Shown: positions 9,113 through 17,464, counted from the first letter of the stretch. The stretch: DNA of 50,286 nucleotides from Chitinolyticbacter albus (GCF_024437655.1 NZ_JANBVF010000041.1:1-50286); one strand, 5' to 3'. The notes: generated from the sequence alone by a model not told the origin. Translations and numbers: made by a program.

Positions 9113-9803
9113 GCTCGCACCTCATCACGATGCGACTTCCCAACCTGCTGGCGCCGGCGCACCAACAAGCCAGCGAGCAAGCCCGTTCCCATCAGCGCGT
9201 AGGTCTCCGGTTCCGGCACCGGGTTCGCCACGAAGGAGAGCTCGATTTCCGGTACGGTGAACGAGTTGCAGCAGCCCATCTGCCAGGCTTTCAACGAACT
9301 GTAAAAGACTTGCTCCGGCCCGCCAAATGCGCCCTGAAAAGTCTGCGTGTACAAATAGGGCCGCGTTTCGGTCGTAGCCTCGAAGAGGGGGTCTGCGTAG
9401 ACGGTCTCAAACAGTTTGCCCACGCTGTATTCCCGGCCGCCAAGCTGATGGTAGTAGTCGAGAGAGAGACGCCAATTTCGGGATCAGTGCCGTCGTGGTA
9501 GTCGCGCTTTATCACGTACGTCAACTCACCAAGGCGCAAGTGCGTCAGAAATGCCTGGTTGGACAGACTACCCCGCAGGGTGAAGGTCTTAATGGGCCAA
9601 TACTCTATAGCGGTCGGTAAGATGGTGAGATTGAAACGCTCGTACTGGCGACCGTTCAAGGTAAACAGCTCGCTGGTGCCCGTGACATTGCTTTGCTCGA
9701 CTTTCCACTCCGTCAAAGTCAACCAACGGCTGTAATCACTGAACGCCGCATGCGCCGAGCTCGTCACCGCGAGCAGCGCCACAGCAGACCATATTTGCTT
9801 CAT
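9109..9803 (-). pseudogene. PEP-CTERM protein B, one frameshift at a (GA)5 tract
   Basis: Starts at 9803; GAGGAG is correctly spaced for the second of two ATGs. It has a signal peptide (TSSAHA), then AFSDYSRWLTLTEWK, parallel to paralogue A. The frame breaks at 9460-9469, a (GA)5 run ((TC)5 on the coding strand). Removing one dinucleotide joins PEIGVSL to DYYHQLGGREYSVGKLFETV and opens the frame to VPEPETYALMGTGLLAGLLVRRRQ, a PEP-CTERM signal. Probably secreted by the exosortase system when in frame. Function unknown. Confidence 0.8.
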
Positions 9804-9996
9804 TGCCATGCTCCTCAAATGCAACCCCCTGTGGCTGCTGAGGCATTGATGCACGGAAATATTTTCTTCTTAAGAAAGAAATTAGACAGCAAATAAGCGG
9901 ATTACGATGTGCTAAATCGTTTTTATCCCAGCTTGCGACGGTGGATCGCCACAATGGCGCTGCCTATGCAGCGCCGATGTAAGCGTATGGCAAATG

Positions 9997-11697
9997 CTAG
10001 CTCTGATCCGGTGCCGCCGCCGTAGGCAAAGCCAGGAACGCCGCCAGCGCCGCCTGGCGCGATGGATAGAAATGAAGGCCGGTGCTGGCCGGATCGATCC
10101 GGCTATGCGCCAGCCACTCCATCAGCTGCGCGGTACGGCCGGCGATCACCAGTTCGATACACGATTCGGCCAGTTTTTTTTGCAACGCCCTGATCGCCAG
10201 CGCACCGGTCAGGTCGACTTCGGCAATCGATACCGCATCGATCACCACCCAGCGCGGTGCGTGCTCCGCCACCAAGGCCAGCAGGCGCTGGCGGAAATAA
10301 TCGGCATTGAAGAAGGTGAGCGGCGATTCGAAGCGGTAGATCAACAGGCCGGCAATCGGCTTGGCCTCCGGGTAGTGCGCCAGCTCGTACAACCCGCCCT
10401 GACCAGCAATCACGCCGAAGAGCTGCTCGGATGGCCGCGCCATCTGCATCAGGAAGCGCAGCAAGGCGAGTGCCACCGCCAGCAGGATGCCGGACATCAC
10501 ACCGAACAGCACCACGCCGATCACGGTGGCAAGCGCGATCTTGAACTCGGCGCGACTGTAGCGGCGCAACCCCAACAGGCCATCCATATCGATCAGGCTG
10601 ATCGAGAACGCGATCAGGATGGCGCCCAGCGCCGCCACCGGTAGCGCGGCGAGGATATCGGTCAGCAGGAACAGCGACAGCAGCAATGCTGCAGCAGCGA
10701 TCAGCGGCACCATGCGGGTCCGCCCGCCCGTTACATCGGCCACCAGTGTGCGCGAGCTGGAACCTGCCACGGCAAAACCCTGGCTGAGCACGCTTGCAAT
10801 ATCGGCTGCGCCCAGCGCCAGGAATTCGCGGTTGCCATCGATCTCGTAGCCGTTCTTGACCGCAAAACTGCGCGCGGTGAGCATGCCGCTGCTGAACGAC
10901 ACCAGCGCCAGCGCCGCGGCCGAGGGCACCAGCGTGCCCAACAGATCGTGTGGCAGGCTGGGCCAGACCCAATGCGGCAGGCCGGATGGCAACGCGCCGA
11001 CCACCGCCACGCCATAGCGCGACAGCTCGAACAGATAGCTCGCCGCGGTCACCGTCGTCATCGCAACCAGCGCTGCCGGGCCGCGAGGCCAGCGGTACTT
11101 GAGCGGCGCATAGATGGCGATGGTCGCGCCGGCGAGCGCAAGGGTGATCCAGTGTATGTCCGGCAGCTGTTGCGCCAGCGACAACAAGCGGCTGATCACG
11201 TCATTGCCGGGCAGCTTCAGCCGCGTGATTCTGCCGAGCTGGCTGATGACAATACTGATCGCCACGCCATTGAGCAGCCCGGCCAGGATGGGTCGGGACA
11301 GGAAATCGGCGAGAAAGCCCAGGCGAAAGCGGCTGGCCAGCAGGCAGAACACCGCGCACAGCAGTGACAAGGTGATCGCCAGCGACTCGTATTCCGCGGT
11401 GCCCGCCACCGACAAGGGCGCCAGCGTGGCGGCGATCATGGCGCAGGTGGCGGCATCGGGCCCCACGATCAGCTGCCGCGACGATCCCACCAGCGCATAC
11501 ACCACCATGGGCGCGATGGAGCTGTAGAGCCCGGCGACAGGGCTCAGCCCGGCGAGCTGGGCATAGGCGATGCCTACCGGCAGCGCCACCGCCGCCACCG
11601 AGATGCCCGATTGCAGATCGGCGCGCCAGTGCTGCCGCTGGTAGTGGATCAGCTCGGCAAGACCTGGCATCCAACGGTTAGAGAGGGCAAGCAGCAT
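9997..11697 (-). CDS. SulP/SLC26 family anion transporter with STAS domain
   Basis: 566 residues. A transmembrane part of about 10-14 helices (residues 20-420) opens with SGISVAAVALPVGIAYAQLAGLSPVAGLYSS, the SulP signature. It ends in a cytoplasmic STAS domain (about 440-550, PRWVVIDAVSIAEVDLTGALAI). The family carries sulfate, bicarbonate or dicarboxylates; the substrate cannot be read from sequence. It stands alone, with no carbonic anhydrase or sulfate gene beside it. Confidence 0.9.
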   Translation of the reverse strand: MLLALSNRWMPGLAELIHYQRQHWRADLQSGISVAAVALPVGIAYAQLAGLSPVAGLYSSIAPMVVYALVGSSRQLIVGPDAATCAMIAATLAPLSVAGTAEYESLAITLSLLCAVFCLLASRFRLGFLADFLSRPILAGLLNGVAISIVISQLGRITRLKLPGNDVISRLLSLAQQLPDIHWITLALAGATIAIYAPLKYRWPRGPAALVAMTTVTAASYLFELSRYGVAVVGALPSGLPHWVWPSLPHDLLGTLVPSAAALALVSFSSGMLTARSFAVKNGYEIDGNREFLALGAADIASVLSQGFAVAGSSSRTLVADVTGGRTRMVPLIAAAALLLSLFLLTDILAALPVAALGAILIAFSISLIDMDGLLGLRRYSRAEFKIALATVIGVVLFGVMSGILLAVALALLRFLMQMARPSEQLFGVIAGQGGLYELAHYPEAKPIAGLLIYRFESPLTFFNADYFRQRLLALVAEHAPRWVVIDAVSIAEVDLTGALAIRALQKKLAESCIELVIAGRTAQLMEWLAHSRIDPASTGLHFYPSRQAALAAFLALPTAAAPDQS

Positions 11698-11777
11698 GGC
11701 CAGATCGCGAACGATGATATCGCCACCTTAGCGCATGCGGCGCGCCGCAGCCTGAGGCCAATGGCCGGCCGAGCTGC

Positions 11778-12704
11778 TCAGCCCGAAGCGGCTTGATCGT
11801 CATCCGACTGCAGATAAGGCGCCATCACCTGGGCCAGCCAGGCCATGAAGGCCTGCACCCGCCGCGGCAGGTGGCGGCGGTTGGCGTAAAGCAGCGAGAC
11901 CGGCATCGGCTCGGCGCGCCAGTCCGGCAGCAACTCCACCAGCTCGCCGCTCGCCAAGCCATCCGCTACGCCGACCCGCGGCAGCTGGATGATGCCAAGG
12001 CCCGCACGGCATGCGGCCTGGTAGGCCTCGGAGTTGTTCACTGTGATCACCCCAGCCATCGCCAGTAAGGCCACCCCGCCAGGGGTTACGTACTCAAAGC
12101 CCGCCACCTTGGCGCCCAGCGTCGCGGCGTAGTGCACCAGCCGGTGCTGAGCCAGATCGGCCAACGTGCCGGGCCGGCCGTAACGCGCCACGTAATCGCG
12201 ACTGGCGCAATTGACCATCTCGAAGCGCCCCAGGCGCCGCGCGATCAGGCTGGAATCGACAAGCGCCCCCACCCGCATCACGCAATCGAAGCCCTCGCGC
12301 ACCAGATCCACCCGCCGATCGGTGCTGGAGAGCTCCAGCTCGATGCGCGGATGCGCGGCGAGGAACTCCGGCAGGCGCGGCAGCACATACATGCGCGCGC
12401 TGGCCGCCGGCAAATCCACCCGCAACCGCCCCGTCAGATCCCCCTCCCCCGCCTGAAACATGGCCTGCAACTCATCCATGTCCGCCAGCAGATCGCGGCA
12501 GCGCTCGTAATACGCCTGGCCATCCTGCGTCATCTGCACCCGGCGCGTGGTCCGGTGCAGGAGCCGTGCGCCCAGCTGGTTCTCCAGCTGCTGCACCGCC
12601 GCCGAGATGCTGGCCTTGGGCAGGCCCAGCTGTTCGGCCGCCTGGGTGAAGCTGGCAAGCTCCGCCACCCGCAGGTAGACGCGCATCGCGGCGAGTTGCT
12701 CCAT
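11778..12704 (-). CDS. LysR-family transcriptional regulator
   Basis: 308 residues. An N-terminal winged helix-turn-helix (about 5-64, FTQAAEQLGLPKASISAAVQQLENQLGARLLHRTTR) is followed by a substrate-binding domain with LRVDLPAASARMYVLPRLPEFL. Divergent from the SDR gene, with a LysR-type inverted repeat between them, so it very likely controls that gene and itself. The inducer is unknown. Confidence 0.93.
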   Translation of the reverse strand: MEQLAAMRVYLRVAELASFTQAAEQLGLPKASISAAVQQLENQLGARLLHRTTRRVQMTQDGQAYYERCRDLLADMDELQAMFQAGEGDLTGRLRVDLPAASARMYVLPRLPEFLAAHPRIELELSSTDRRVDLVREGFDCVMRVGALVDSSLIARRLGRFEMVNCASRDYVARYGRPGTLADLAQHRLVHYAATLGAKVAGFEYVTPGGVALLAMAGVITVNNSEAYQAACRAGLGIIQLPRVGVADGLASGELVELLPDWRAEPMPVSLLYANRRHLPRRVQAFMAWLAQVMAPYLQSDDDQAASG

Positions 12705-12716
12705 GCCGACCTCATT

Positions 12717-12733
12717 GTTCGTTCAATTCGAAC
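12717..12733. promoter_or_regulatory. Candidate LysR operator
   Basis: GTTCG (12717-12721) and CGAAC (12729-12733) form an inverted repeat containing the TTC-N-GAA pattern typical of LysR boxes, in the LysR/SDR divergent promoter. Confidence 0.5.
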
Positions 12734-12827
12734 AGTTTAGCCATATAAGCGCAATTTATCGCCAACCATCACAACAATACACTGCATCGCAAGCCGGACC
12801 TCCGGCGTCATCGAACAGGAGCTCATC

Positions 12828-13583
12828 ATGACCAAGATCGCCCTCATCACCGGCGGCAGCCGTGGCCTCGGCCGCAATGCCGCGCTCAAGCTCGCCGCAC
12901 GCGGCACCGACATCATCCTGACCTACCGCAGCCAAGCCGGCGAAGCGGCGCAGGTGGTCGCCGAGATCGAGGCACTGGGCCGCCGGGCCGTGGCGCTGCA
13001 GCTCGACGTGGCCGACAGCGGCGCCTTTCCCGCCTTCGCGGCGGCCGTGCGCGAACAGCTGCAGGCGCGCTGGCGCCGCGAACGCTTTGACTACCTGCTG
13101 AATAATGCCGGCATCGCCATCTACGCCACCTTCGCCGAAACGACGGAGGATGAGTTCGACACGCTGATGAAGATCCACCTGAAGGCGCCGTTCTTCCTCA
13201 CCCAGGCCTTGCTGCCACTGATCAACGATGGCGGCCGCATCCTCAATGTCTCCACCGGCCTCGCGCGCTTCGCCCTGCCCGGCTACGCCGCCTACGCAAC
13301 GATGAAGGGCGGCATCGAGGTGCTGACGCGCTATCTCGCCAAGGAACTGGGCGGGCGCGGCATCGCCGTTAACGTGATCGCCCCTGGCGCCATCGAGACC
13401 GATTTTGGCGGCGGCGTGGTCCGCGACAACAGCGAGCTGAACGCCCAGATCGCCGCCCAGACCGCGCTGGGTCGGGTCGGCCTGCCGGACGATATCGGCA
13501 ACGCCATCGCGCTGCTGCTGTCCCATGAGGCCGGCTGGATCAACGCCCAGCGGATCGAAGCCTCGGGCGGCATGTTCATCTGA
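12828..13583 (+). CDS. Short-chain dehydrogenase/reductase (SDR)
   Basis: 251 residues, classical SDR: cofactor motif TGGSRGLGRNAA (about 8-19), structural LNNAG, catalytic Ser in NVSTG and YxxxK in AAYATMKGG, C-terminal GWINAQRIEASGGMFI. The sequence TYRS after the second strand suggests NADP(H). Shine-Dalgarno AGGAG lies 8 bp upstream. Divergent from its probable LysR regulator, and followed by a terminator. Substrate unknown. Confidence 0.92.
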   Translation: MTKIALITGGSRGLGRNAALKLAARGTDIILTYRSQAGEAAQVVAEIEALGRRAVALQLDVADSGAFPAFAAAVREQLQARWRRERFDYLLNNAGIAIYATFAETTEDEFDTLMKIHLKAPFFLTQALLPLINDGGRILNVSTGLARFALPGYAAYATMKGGIEVLTRYLAKELGGRGIAVNVIAPGAIETDFGGGVVRDNSELNAQIAAQTALGRVGLPDDIGNAIALLLSHEAGWINAQRIEASGGMFI

Positions 13584-13592
13584 GGCGGCAGG

Positions 13593-13624
13593 AAAAAGAG
13601 GCGCCCTTGGGGCGCCTCTTTTTG
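13593..13624. terminator. Bidirectional terminator at the left edge of the integron
   Basis: AAAAAGAGGCGCC, loop CTTG, GGGCGCCTCTTTTTG: a near-perfect stem with A- and T-runs on both sides. Confidence 0.9.
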
Positions 13625-13711
13625 CCGACGATGCTCGATGCCAACAATTTCGCGCCATGCTGGGCGACGAAGCGTGTCGACGCTTCATCCTGCTGGATGG
13701 CCGCACGATAC

Positions 13712-14066
13712 CCAAGCCATTGCGGTCAGTGCACCCGCCACTCCCTCTTGCGTGAATACCGCCGGTATACGCTGGGCCTCTTGGGCGCAGGCCAGCTCAT
13801 CCAGCCCCGGCAATTTGATTCCGAGCATCTTGTTTTAACAAAAACAACACCGCCGATTTGGCTAGCGCCTGGGTCGCAGCCGCGGCATGACGCTAGACTG
13901 CATGGTGTGTTAGAAATACTGCAACCTAGGCCTTACCCCCAACGGATGGCGCACGCCGTGAAAGCGGTTGAATGCAGCAATCCAGCCAAGGTAAGCCTCG
14001 TCGGTCCGTATGCAGTCATGCAACACCCGAACCCGGTCACGGACCAGGCCCTGCAGCGTGGTGAAC
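13712..14066 (-). pseudogene. Integron integrase (IntI) pseudogene, N-terminal and middle fragment
   Basis: Minus-strand pieces read in order: LVRDRVRVLHDCIRTDEAYL then [15 protein letters not shown] (14050-13943), matching the IntI N-terminus (…[23 protein letters not shown]). After a stop and frame change comes ATQALAKSAVLFLLKQ. After another shift comes MLGIKLPGLDELACAQEAQR then IPAVFTQEGVAGALTAMA, matching the IntI region before the catalytic core. At least two frameshifts and internal stops are present. The catalytic Arg-His-Arg-Tyr half is missing, cut off near the SDR terminator. Orientation opposite to the cassettes is the usual integron layout. It cannot encode an active recombinase. 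Confidence 0.82.
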
Positions 14067-14089
14067 GCGATGCATCGGCCGCCATGGTA

Positions 14090-14237
14090 TGTTTACCTCG
14101 GATTTTTAGGGTCGCTAAAACCCGGCGTAGCGGTCGAAAACTAGCGGGGACAAGGCGCGGCAGCCGGATGGCTGGCGCATTTATCACCCCTAAACGATCC
14201 GCGACCGGTCTTTTAGGGACACTACTTAACGTTAGAG
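14090..14237 (+). other. Candidate attI region / array leader
   Basis: Non-coding stretch between the intI start and the first cassette boundary (GTTAGAG at 14231). It holds repeated TTTTAGGG/CCCTAAA elements: TTTTTAGGG near 14103, CTAAAACCC near 14114, then CCCCTAAA (near 14187) facing TTTTAGGG (near 14210) as an inverted repeat. Some may be integrase-binding sites of attI. The cassette promoter Pc would be expected here or inside intI, but no clear -35/-10 pair stands out. Confidence 0.45.
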
Positions 14238-14242
14238 GTCTT

Positions 14243-14659
14243 GTGAGCAACGGGTTCACTGATGTCATCTGGGAGTGGGACGCACGCTCTGATAGGAGAG
14301 AGATTCGTGCGCTCTTCTCTCTTTGCGAGAAGCTCCAATTCCTTGCGATGCCCGCCGCTGACCAGGCCGAGTCCGTACCCGACTGCCCGTGCTGCAAGCT
14401 GATTCAATGCTTTGACAGCGCATATAGCGAGTTCCAGCAAACGATTGCGACTTACGCCGCTCCAACGACCCTTGATGCTCTGTCGGAAGTGTCTCTTGCC
14501 ATTGACTCGCTTACGGACAATGAGGCGCAGTGCTTCAACCGCGAGATATTTCACCTGGATGGATGGACAAGGATTCGAGATAGTTCTTCCATGGCCTTGA
14601 TTGCAATTGAATGGGGCACCCTTGATGGCTTCCGGCCCTACCTAGAGATGAAAGCCTAA
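14243..14659 (+). CDS. Cassette 1: hypothetical protein
   Basis: 138 residues from a GTG placed 12 bases into the cassette; the longer upstream frame crosses the integrase remnant and attI and is not coding. Contains CPCCK (about 48-52), which could bind metal or form disulfides, and a helical, acidic C-terminus (LIAIEWGTLDGFRPYLEMKA). No family recognised. Composition is AT-richer than host genes. Confidence 0.6.
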   Translation: MSNGFTDVIWEWDARSDRREIRALFSLCEKLQFLAMPAADQAESVPDCPCCKLIQCFDSAYSEFQQTIATYAAPTTLDALSEVSLAIDSLTDNEAQCFNREIFHLDGWTRIRDSSSMALIAIEWGTLDGFRPYLEMKA

Positions 14660-14678
14660 TGCTGCTCGTTCCCCGGAC

Positions 14679-14743
14679 GACCTCTAACAATTCATTCAAG
14701 CCGACCGCCACTTCGTGGCGGCGGCTTAATTCAGGCGTTGGGC
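14679..14743 (+). repeat. attC1
   Basis: R'' GACCTCTAAC (exact complement of the start of cassette 1), then TTCATTCAAGCCGACCGCC, tip CTTCG, GGCGGCGGCTTAATTCAG and R' GCGTTGGGC. The imperfect inverted repeat folds into the standard attC hairpin. Confidence 0.9.
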
Positions 14744-14746
14744 GTC

Positions 14747-15496
14747 ATGATCTCGTCTCAGTACGTTAGCCGAATCACCTTACGTCGCGAGAAGGTCGAT
14801 TCATTCAATCGCTACCCATTCAGTCTTCCAGCCGTTCATTCCCTTGAGAGCATTGACCTTCACCCAAAAGTCACCTACTTCGTGGGTGAGAACGGTTCTG
14901 GTAAATCAACGCTGCTTGAGGCCATTGCTATCTCTCTTGGTTTCAATGCGGAAGGTGGCACCAGGAATTTCCGCTTCGGCACTCGGCGTTCCCACTCTGA
15001 GCTTCATGAGTTCCTTCGCATCGCAAAGGGATTTCGCAGGCCTCGAGATGGTTTCTTCTTGCGAGCAGAAAGCTTCTTTAACGTCGCCACAGAGATCGAG
15101 AACCTCGATGCAGAGCCTGCTCCTAGCCCGCCAGTCATCAACTCATATGGTGGCCGATCCTTACATGAGCAATCACACGGCGAGTCATTCCTGGCACTCA
15201 TGACAGAGCGCTTTGGCGGCCAAGGCCTATATATCCTTGACGAACCGGAGGCAGCCTTGTCACCGCAACGTCAACTTGCCGTCCTGGCACGAATACATGA
15301 CCTCGCCCAAGATGACTCTCAGTTCATCATTGCCACTCATTCGCCAATCCTGATGGCGTATCCCGAATCGGTTATTTATCTCTGCAGCAAAGACGGCGTT
15401 TCGCAAGTTGCGTACGAAGACACTGAGCACTTCCAGGTCACTAGAGATTTTCTGGCCAGTCCGGACCGCATGCTGCGCAAGCTGATGGTGCGATGA
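14747..15496 (+). CDS. Cassette 2: AAA/ABC-type ATPase
   Basis: 249 residues. Walker A FVGENGSGKSTLLEAIA (about 46-60), Walker B GLYILDEPEAALSPQ and H-switch FIIATHSPILMAYP are all intact; SHGESF before Walker B is the signature-like segment. This is a compact predicted ATPase of the OLD/RecF-like AAA group with no nuclease or toprim domain visible. Stand-alone members occur in cassettes and in defence loci; no partner gene lies in the same cassette. I use the ATG at 14747; an in-frame TTG lies inside the attC box. Confidence 0.85.
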   Translation: MISSQYVSRITLRREKVDSFNRYPFSLPAVHSLESIDLHPKVTYFVGENGSGKSTLLEAIAISLGFNAEGGTRNFRFGTRRSHSELHEFLRIAKGFRRPRDGFFLRAESFFNVATEIENLDAEPAPSPPVINSYGGRSLHEQSHGESFLALMTERFGGQGLYILDEPEAALSPQRQLAVLARIHDLAQDDSQFIIATHSPILMAYPESVIYLCSKDGVSQVAYEDTEHFQVTRDFLASPDRMLRKLMVR

Positions 15497-15501
15497 GCAC
15501 A

Positions 15502-15570
15502 ATGACGCCCTTCCATCGAGAGGACATCGCCCGGCAAGCCGGCCGCTGCCTCACATGTCAAACGTTAGGG
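15502..15570 (+). repeat. attC2
   Basis: R'' ATGACGCCC is complementary to the cassette 2 start GGGCGTCAT. GGACAT…ATGTC and CCGGC…GCCGG form the stem; R' is AAACGTTAGGG. Confidence 0.75.
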
Positions 15571-15577
15571 GCCACAC

Positions 15578-16048
15578 ATGAACCAGCATTTCATTTTTGA
15601 AACTGACCATTGGCTAGTCAGCCACCGCAGAGATGCTCGCCACCCTGGTTATCTCATGGTTTCGTCTCGTGAGTCGAAGAGTGATTTACATGAGCTGAGT
15701 GCTAATGCACTGCAAGAACTCGGCTGGGTGCTGAAAAATACTGAGAAATTACTGCATTCGTTCTATGCGCCATGCAAAGTTATTTTCTATAAGCTAGATT
15801 TTTCTAGCGGTTTTAGTTGCCATTTTCATGTCGCACCAGTGACGAACAAACTGCTATCTGAAATAGTTTCCCATCCGGACTACACAAACGAGCCAGATGG
15901 GAGCGATACAATTCTATTTCTGAGCCGAACCTATTGCGAACGGCCGCTAACAGAGGCTGAATCATTAACCATGAATGATGTTGTTAGCCAATTGCGGAAA
16001 GCTGCCAAGACTTCACTCAACCGGGACGAGTTAACGCCCGCCCGTTAG
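15578..16048 (+). CDS. Cassette 3: HIT-like protein
   Basis: 156 residues. HWLVSHRRDARHPGYLMVSS and the later CHFHVAPVTN (about 87-95) resemble the HIT fold, in which an H-x-H-x-x/H-x-H motif handles nucleotidyl groups. Only two His of the usual triad are visible (HFHVAP), so hydrolase activity is uncertain. The C-terminal codons run into attC3. Codon use is markedly AT-rich, and nothing nearby suggests a substrate. Confidence 0.65.
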   Translation: MNQHFIFETDHWLVSHRRDARHPGYLMVSSRESKSDLHELSANALQELGWVLKNTEKLLHSFYAPCKVIFYKLDFSSGFSCHFHVAPVTNKLLSEIVSHPDYTNEPDGSDTILFLSRTYCERPLTEAESLTMNDVVSQLRKAAKTSLNRDELTPAR

Positions 16049-16062
16049 TTCAAACGTTAGCC
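16002..16062 (+). repeat. attC3 (overlaps the end of cassette 3 CDS)
   Basis: CTTCACTCAACCGGGACGAG, then TTAACGCCCGCCCGTTAGTT and R' AAACGTTAGCC closely resemble attC5. The R'' box (GCTGCCAAGAC) is degenerate and lies inside the coding sequence. Confidence 0.7.
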
Positions 16063-16074
16063 TTTTCTGGTTCT

Positions 16075-16902
16075 ATGAACATATTTCAAGCCTTGATCGT
16101 AGCTACTGTCTTTTGCCTTATCGCTGGTAGCAGCGTCGCGAACGAAATTGTTTTCCTCGGCGATGAAATACGCCTAGATGTGCTAAAAAAATGTGGGGCC
16201 GAATGCCAGAGCTCTAGGATAAAAGTCGGCACCCCCAGTCGCGGGGCCACCGCATCAGAAGTTGCAAATTCGGCACAGAGCGCTCGGCACGCAATTATTG
16301 TCGTCGATGCTGCTTCTGGCCCTCTCCAAATCACGAGGGAGCACATTCTCATTGCGCGCCAAGCGGGCGTTCCTTCGTTGTCTGTTATGTTCGTCAACAT
16401 GCCTCTGCTTGAAGGGATGCGCGACGCTAACGAGCTTGTCGAATTAGAAGAGTTTGAAGTCAGGGAGCTGATGAACAAGTACGAAATGGGCGGCAATACA
16501 GCGATGGTTTTCCATGATGCATCGATCCGATCCATTCCAAAATTGCACACAAATGGAGTCGGAACCAAGGCCATATTGAGTAAGACTCTGTCGCTACCGG
16601 CCAGAAAAGTCGTTTCGCTAGAAAAATTTTCGGGCCGAACTTTACATGCATACCTCTATCTTCTGACCAAGCTCGAATCAAAGTACACTGCTGTCTTGAA
16701 CAAGGGATCGGCAGTTGCTGTCTGGATCAACGGTCAGTCTGTTAGCGCAGTGGTCAAATCGGCACGCTCGCTTAGTCCGGGAGGCAATGATGAACTGATG
16801 TTCGAAGCTCAAACCCCAATTAACGCCCCGCTTGGATCGAGATTATTGCTTGAGCTAAAGGGGGAGATTGTTGCTGCCGGAGTGCTGAGCCGTGGCGGCT
16901 AA
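16075..16902 (+). CDS. Cassette 4: exported EF-Tu-like protein lacking the GTP site
   Basis: 275 residues. Signal peptide about 1-22 (AGSSVANE). Residues about 68-150 track the EF-Tu G domain: HAIIVVDAASGPLQITREHI, then LIARQAGVPSLSVMFVN, then LVELEEFEVRELMNKYEMGG. Residues about 190-275 track EF-Tu domain 3 (LHAYLYLLTK…, ending LELKGEIVAAGVLSRGG where EF-Tu has REGGRTVGAGVV). The P-loop GHVDHGKTT and the DxxG switch are absent, NKCD is replaced by NMPL, and domain 2 appears missing. It therefore should not bind GTP as EF-Tu does. The stop codon is part of the attC4 R'' box. Role unknown. Confidence 0.75.
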   Translation: MNIFQALIVATVFCLIAGSSVANEIVFLGDEIRLDVLKKCGAECQSSRIKVGTPSRGATASEVANSAQSARHAIIVVDAASGPLQITREHILIARQAGVPSLSVMFVNMPLLEGMRDANELVELEEFEVRELMNKYEMGGNTAMVFHDASIRSIPKLHTNGVGTKAILSKTLSLPARKVVSLEKFSGRTLHAYLYLLTKLESKYTAVLNKGSAVAVWINGQSVSAVVKSARSLSPGGNDELMFEAQTPINAPLGSRLLLELKGEIVAAGVLSRGG

Positions 16903-16996
16903 CAACTCCGTCGAGAGGGACCGCCCACACGCTGCGCTTGTAGGTACCCTTCACGGCTTCTCCGCTTCGGCGGCCCCTCACGTCAAACAATTAGGT
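16897..16996 (+). repeat. attC4
   Basis: R'' GGCTAAC complements the cassette 4 start GTTAGCC. CTCCGTCGAGAGGGACCGCC pairs with GGCGGCCCCTCACG across a long tip. R' is AATTAGGTGCC, one base off GTT. Confidence 0.8.
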
Positions 16997-17002
16997 GCCG
17001 CT

Positions 17003-17401
17003 ATGCAAGTGGATGTACGAGTCATTGGTTTTGGATTTCTAGTGTTTTGTGTCATTACTGGACCAATGTACGCAGCGCCTGCCTGCGGAATTTCAATTTC
17101 CACCCCAATATCGGAAATATTTCTTTGGCTTCCGTATATTGCGGCATTCCTGTCCGGCCTTACTATTGCGCACCAAGGACGACACAATGAAACTGTTAAT
17201 GGGATCCTTCTGTCCTGCATCATTTCATTGTCACTTGGCGCCATCAATTTTTGGGGCCACTTCATAGGTATCCCATCAGATTTTCCCAGTGTGCACTATT
17301 CGCTTTGGCTCACCGCACTCGCCCTGCCTTTTGTAGTATTTCTTGTAATAGCGGGGATTGGCAGTAAAGGTTTGTGGCGCGCGTACAGAAATGGCGCCTA
17401 A
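17003..17401 (+). CDS. Cassette 5: small membrane protein
   Basis: 132 residues with four predicted transmembrane segments (about 7-25, 37-55, 66-86, 101-121). No motif recognised. The ATG lies 7 bases after the R' box. The stop codon lies within the R'' box GGCGCCTAAC. Confidence 0.7.
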   Translation: MQVDVRVIGFGFLVFCVITGPMYAAPACGISISTPISEIFLWLPYIAAFLSGLTIAHQGRHNETVNGILLSCIISLSLGAINFWGHFIGIPSDFPSVHYSLWLTALALPFVVFLVIAGIGSKGLWRAYRNGA

Positions 17402-17455
17402 CTCTTCATTCAACCGGGATGGGCTAACGCCCGGCCGTTAATTCAAACTTTAGGG
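17393..17455 (+). repeat. attC5
   Basis: R'' GGCGCCTAAC matches the cassette 5 start (complement of TTAGGTGCC). TTCATTCAACCGGGATGGGC, then TAACGCCCGGCCGTTAATTC, then R' AACTTTAGGGC (GTT changed to CTT). Confidence 0.85.
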
Positions 17456-17464
17456 CTTACCTCC

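Noticed and set aside
13593-13624. The two similar hairpins at 13593 and 18697 as inverted repeats of a transposon
   Set aside because: They are ordinary terminators with A/T runs; no transposase and no target duplication are visible.
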